Origin: Actinomycetes bacterium
Lineage (GTDB): Bacteria > Actinomycetota > Acidimicrobiia > Acidimicrobiales > RAAP-2
Assembly: GCA_021826255.1 (NCBI GenBank)
Contig: JAKBAZ010000069.1
Span: 1 to 7,015, forward strand
Direction of reading: 5' to 3'
DNA length: 7,015 nt
Shown here: positions 5,902-7,015 of the stretch, one piece after another
Numbering within the stretch: position 1 is the stretch's first letter
Layout: every line of letters starts with the position of its first letter
The notes under the pieces: generated by a model
Told to the model about the DNA's origin: nothing
Seen by the model: the letters and a program-made list of their open reading frames with translations, nothing else
The model's database searches: none
Program-made: the position numbers and the translations under genes

Positions 5902-7015
5902 ATGAGCGCCATTGAACTCGTTATCGGCCGTCAAGTCTTGGACTCGAGAGGCAACCCCACCGTGGAAGCGGAGGTCGTTCTCGAGTCCGGAGCAGTGGGT
6001 CGAGCGATCTCACCCTCGGGTGCGTCGACGGGAATCCACGAGGCAGTGGAACTGCGCGACGGGGGCAGCGAGTACCTGGGTAAAGCGGTCACGACCGCGG
6101 TGGGCTACGTGAACTCGGAGATTTTTAGCGCCCTCGAGGGCATGGAGGCGGACGATCAGCGCGCCGTCGACCAGGCGATGATCGACCTCGACGGCACGCC
6201 GAACAAGGCCCGACTCGGCGCCAACGCCATTCTCGCCGTCTCACTCGCCACGGCCAAGGCCGCGGCGATGGAGGCCGAACTCCCGCTCTTTCAGTACATC
6301 GGAGGGGTGAACGCCCACGTCTTGCCCGTTCCCATGTTGAACGTCGTCAACGGTGGCGTCCACGCGAAGAACTCGATCGACTTTCAAGAGTTCATGGTGA
6401 TGCCCATCGGTGCGGCCAGTTTCTCCGAAGCGCTGCGCTGGGGGGTCGAGACCTACCACGCCCTGAAGGGCGTGCTGGCGCGCCGGGACCTGCACACCGC
6501 CGTGGGTGACGAAGGGGGATTCGCCCCGGACCTGCCCGACAACGAGACGGCCGTCAAGGTTCTCATGGAGGCCATCGAGGCGGCCGGGCGCGAGCCGGGG
6601 CGCGAGATGGCCATTGCGCTCGACCCGGCGACGTCCGAGCTCTACCGAGACGGCGCGTACCACCTGAGCGGTGAGGGACGAGTGCTGTCGTCGATGGAAC
6701 TCGTCGACTACTGGGCCGACCTCGCCGATCGCTACCCGATCGTGTCGATCGAGGACGGTATGGCCGAGGAGGACTGGGACGGCTGGAAGGCGTTGACCGA
6801 CCGCTTGGGTGAGCGAATCCAACTCGTGGGCGACGATCTCTTCGTGACGAACTCGGAGTTGTTGGGTAAGGGAATTGAACGAGGCGTCGCGAACTCGATT
6901 CTCGTCAAGGTCAATCAAATCGGGACGCTGTCGGAGACGCTCGACGCCGTGGCGCTCGCTCATCGCTCCCACTACTCGGCGGTGATCTCCCACCGCTCTG
7001 GTGAGACCGAGGACA
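5902..7015 (+). CDS. eno: Enolase (phosphopyruvate hydratase), 3' truncated
   Basis: Enolase interconverts 2-phosphoglycerate and phosphoenolpyruvate in glycolysis and gluconeogenesis, using magnesium, in the cytoplasm. The frame is open from ATG 5902 to the window edge and gives 371 residues of a protein that is usually about 425-430 long. The N-terminal signature is IGRQVLDSRGNPTVE. Active-site elements, compared with known enolases, are all present: the mobile loop PSGASTG at 38-44, His154 in NGGVHA, DEGGFAP at 203-209 with Glu204, metal ligands Asp241 (ALDPATSE), Glu284 (SIEDGMAEED) and Asp311 (VGDDLF), the catalytic base Lys336 (KVNQIGT), and His364-Arg-Ser in SHRSGETED at the very end. 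Nothing suggests loss of function. Small deviations are Ser37 before the mobile loop and Lys156 in NGGVHAKNS, where Asp is common. AAGGAG six bases upstream supports the start. Transcription may come from mazG read-through, from a spacer promoter, or both. Confidence 0.98.
   Translation, partial: MSAIELVIGRQVLDSRGNPTVEAEVVLESGAVGRAISPSGASTGIHEAVELRDGGSEYLGKAVTTAVGYVNSEIFSALEGMEADDQRAVDQAMIDLDGTPNKARLGANAILAVSLATAKAAAMEAELPLFQYIGGVNAHVLPVPMLNVVNGGVHAKNSIDFQEFMVMPIGAASFSEALRWGVETYHALKGVLARRDLHTAVGDEGGFAPDLPDNETAVKVLMEAIEAAGREPGREMAIALDPATSELYRDGAYHLSGEGRVLSSMELVDYWADLADRYPIVSIEDGMAEEDWDGWKALTDRLGERIQLVGDDLFVTNSELLGKGIERGVANSILVKVNQIGTLSETLDAVALAHRSHYSAVISHRSGETED

Noticed and set aside
6241..6993. 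Long open frame on the - strand (250 codons) inside eno
   Set aside because: It is the mirror of a clearly conserved enolase frame, has a low-complexity His/Arg/Val-rich translation and no ribosome-binding site of note.
1..7015. Search for CRISPR, tRNA, rRNA, insertion sequence ends, toxin-antitoxin or phage genes
   Set aside because: Nothing matching was seen. The window is almost entirely filled by five conserved genes, and no gap exceeds 53 bases.

Overview
This window is a compact stretch of housekeeping genes, all on the + strand, from a high-G+C bacterium (roughly two thirds G+C by eye). The order is pth (3' end), mfd, a SurA-like exported protein, mazG, eno (5' part). From memory, this order is typical of Actinobacteria (Mycobacterium has mfd, mazG, a lipoprotein gene and eno together). 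The enolase and Mfd sequences also read as actinobacterial. Leucine codons favour CTC over CTG, unlike Streptomyces or Mycobacterium, which would fit a deep-branching lineage such as Acidimicrobiia. That placement is inference and cannot be settled here.

Layout: 1-75 is the C-terminal tail of a probable peptidyl-tRNA hydrolase. It overlaps by 11 bases the GTG start of mfd (65-3436), the full-length transcription-repair coupling factor. After a 16-base gap carrying a possible -10 element comes an exported SurA/parvulin-like protein (3453-4538) whose catalytic parvulin residues look lost. Its stop codon overlaps the start of mazG (4535-5848) in a GTGA junction. The mazG product is a YabN-type fusion: an N-terminal tetrapyrrole-methylase-like domain plus a MazG pyrophosphohydrolase whose second half is degenerate. 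A 53-base spacer with a Shine-Dalgarno site, a small hairpin and a weak promoter candidate leads into eno (5902 to the window end), which is cut off before its C-terminus.

The genes cover translation quality control (Pth), repair of transcription-blocking lesions (Mfd), envelope protein folding or chaperoning (SurA-like), sanitation of abnormal nucleoside triphosphates (MazG) and glycolysis (enolase). Tight spacing and overlaps suggest co-transcription from pth to mazG, with eno either in the operon or on its own promoter.

There is no sign of a mobile element, CRISPR array, RNA gene or phage gene. No gap between genes exceeds 53 bases. I see no new multi-gene system. The points most worth a second look are the degenerate parvulin with four cysteines, the MazG fusion with its decayed second repeat, a possible leaderless start, the GTGA junction without a ribosome-binding site, and marked enrichment of CTCGAG.
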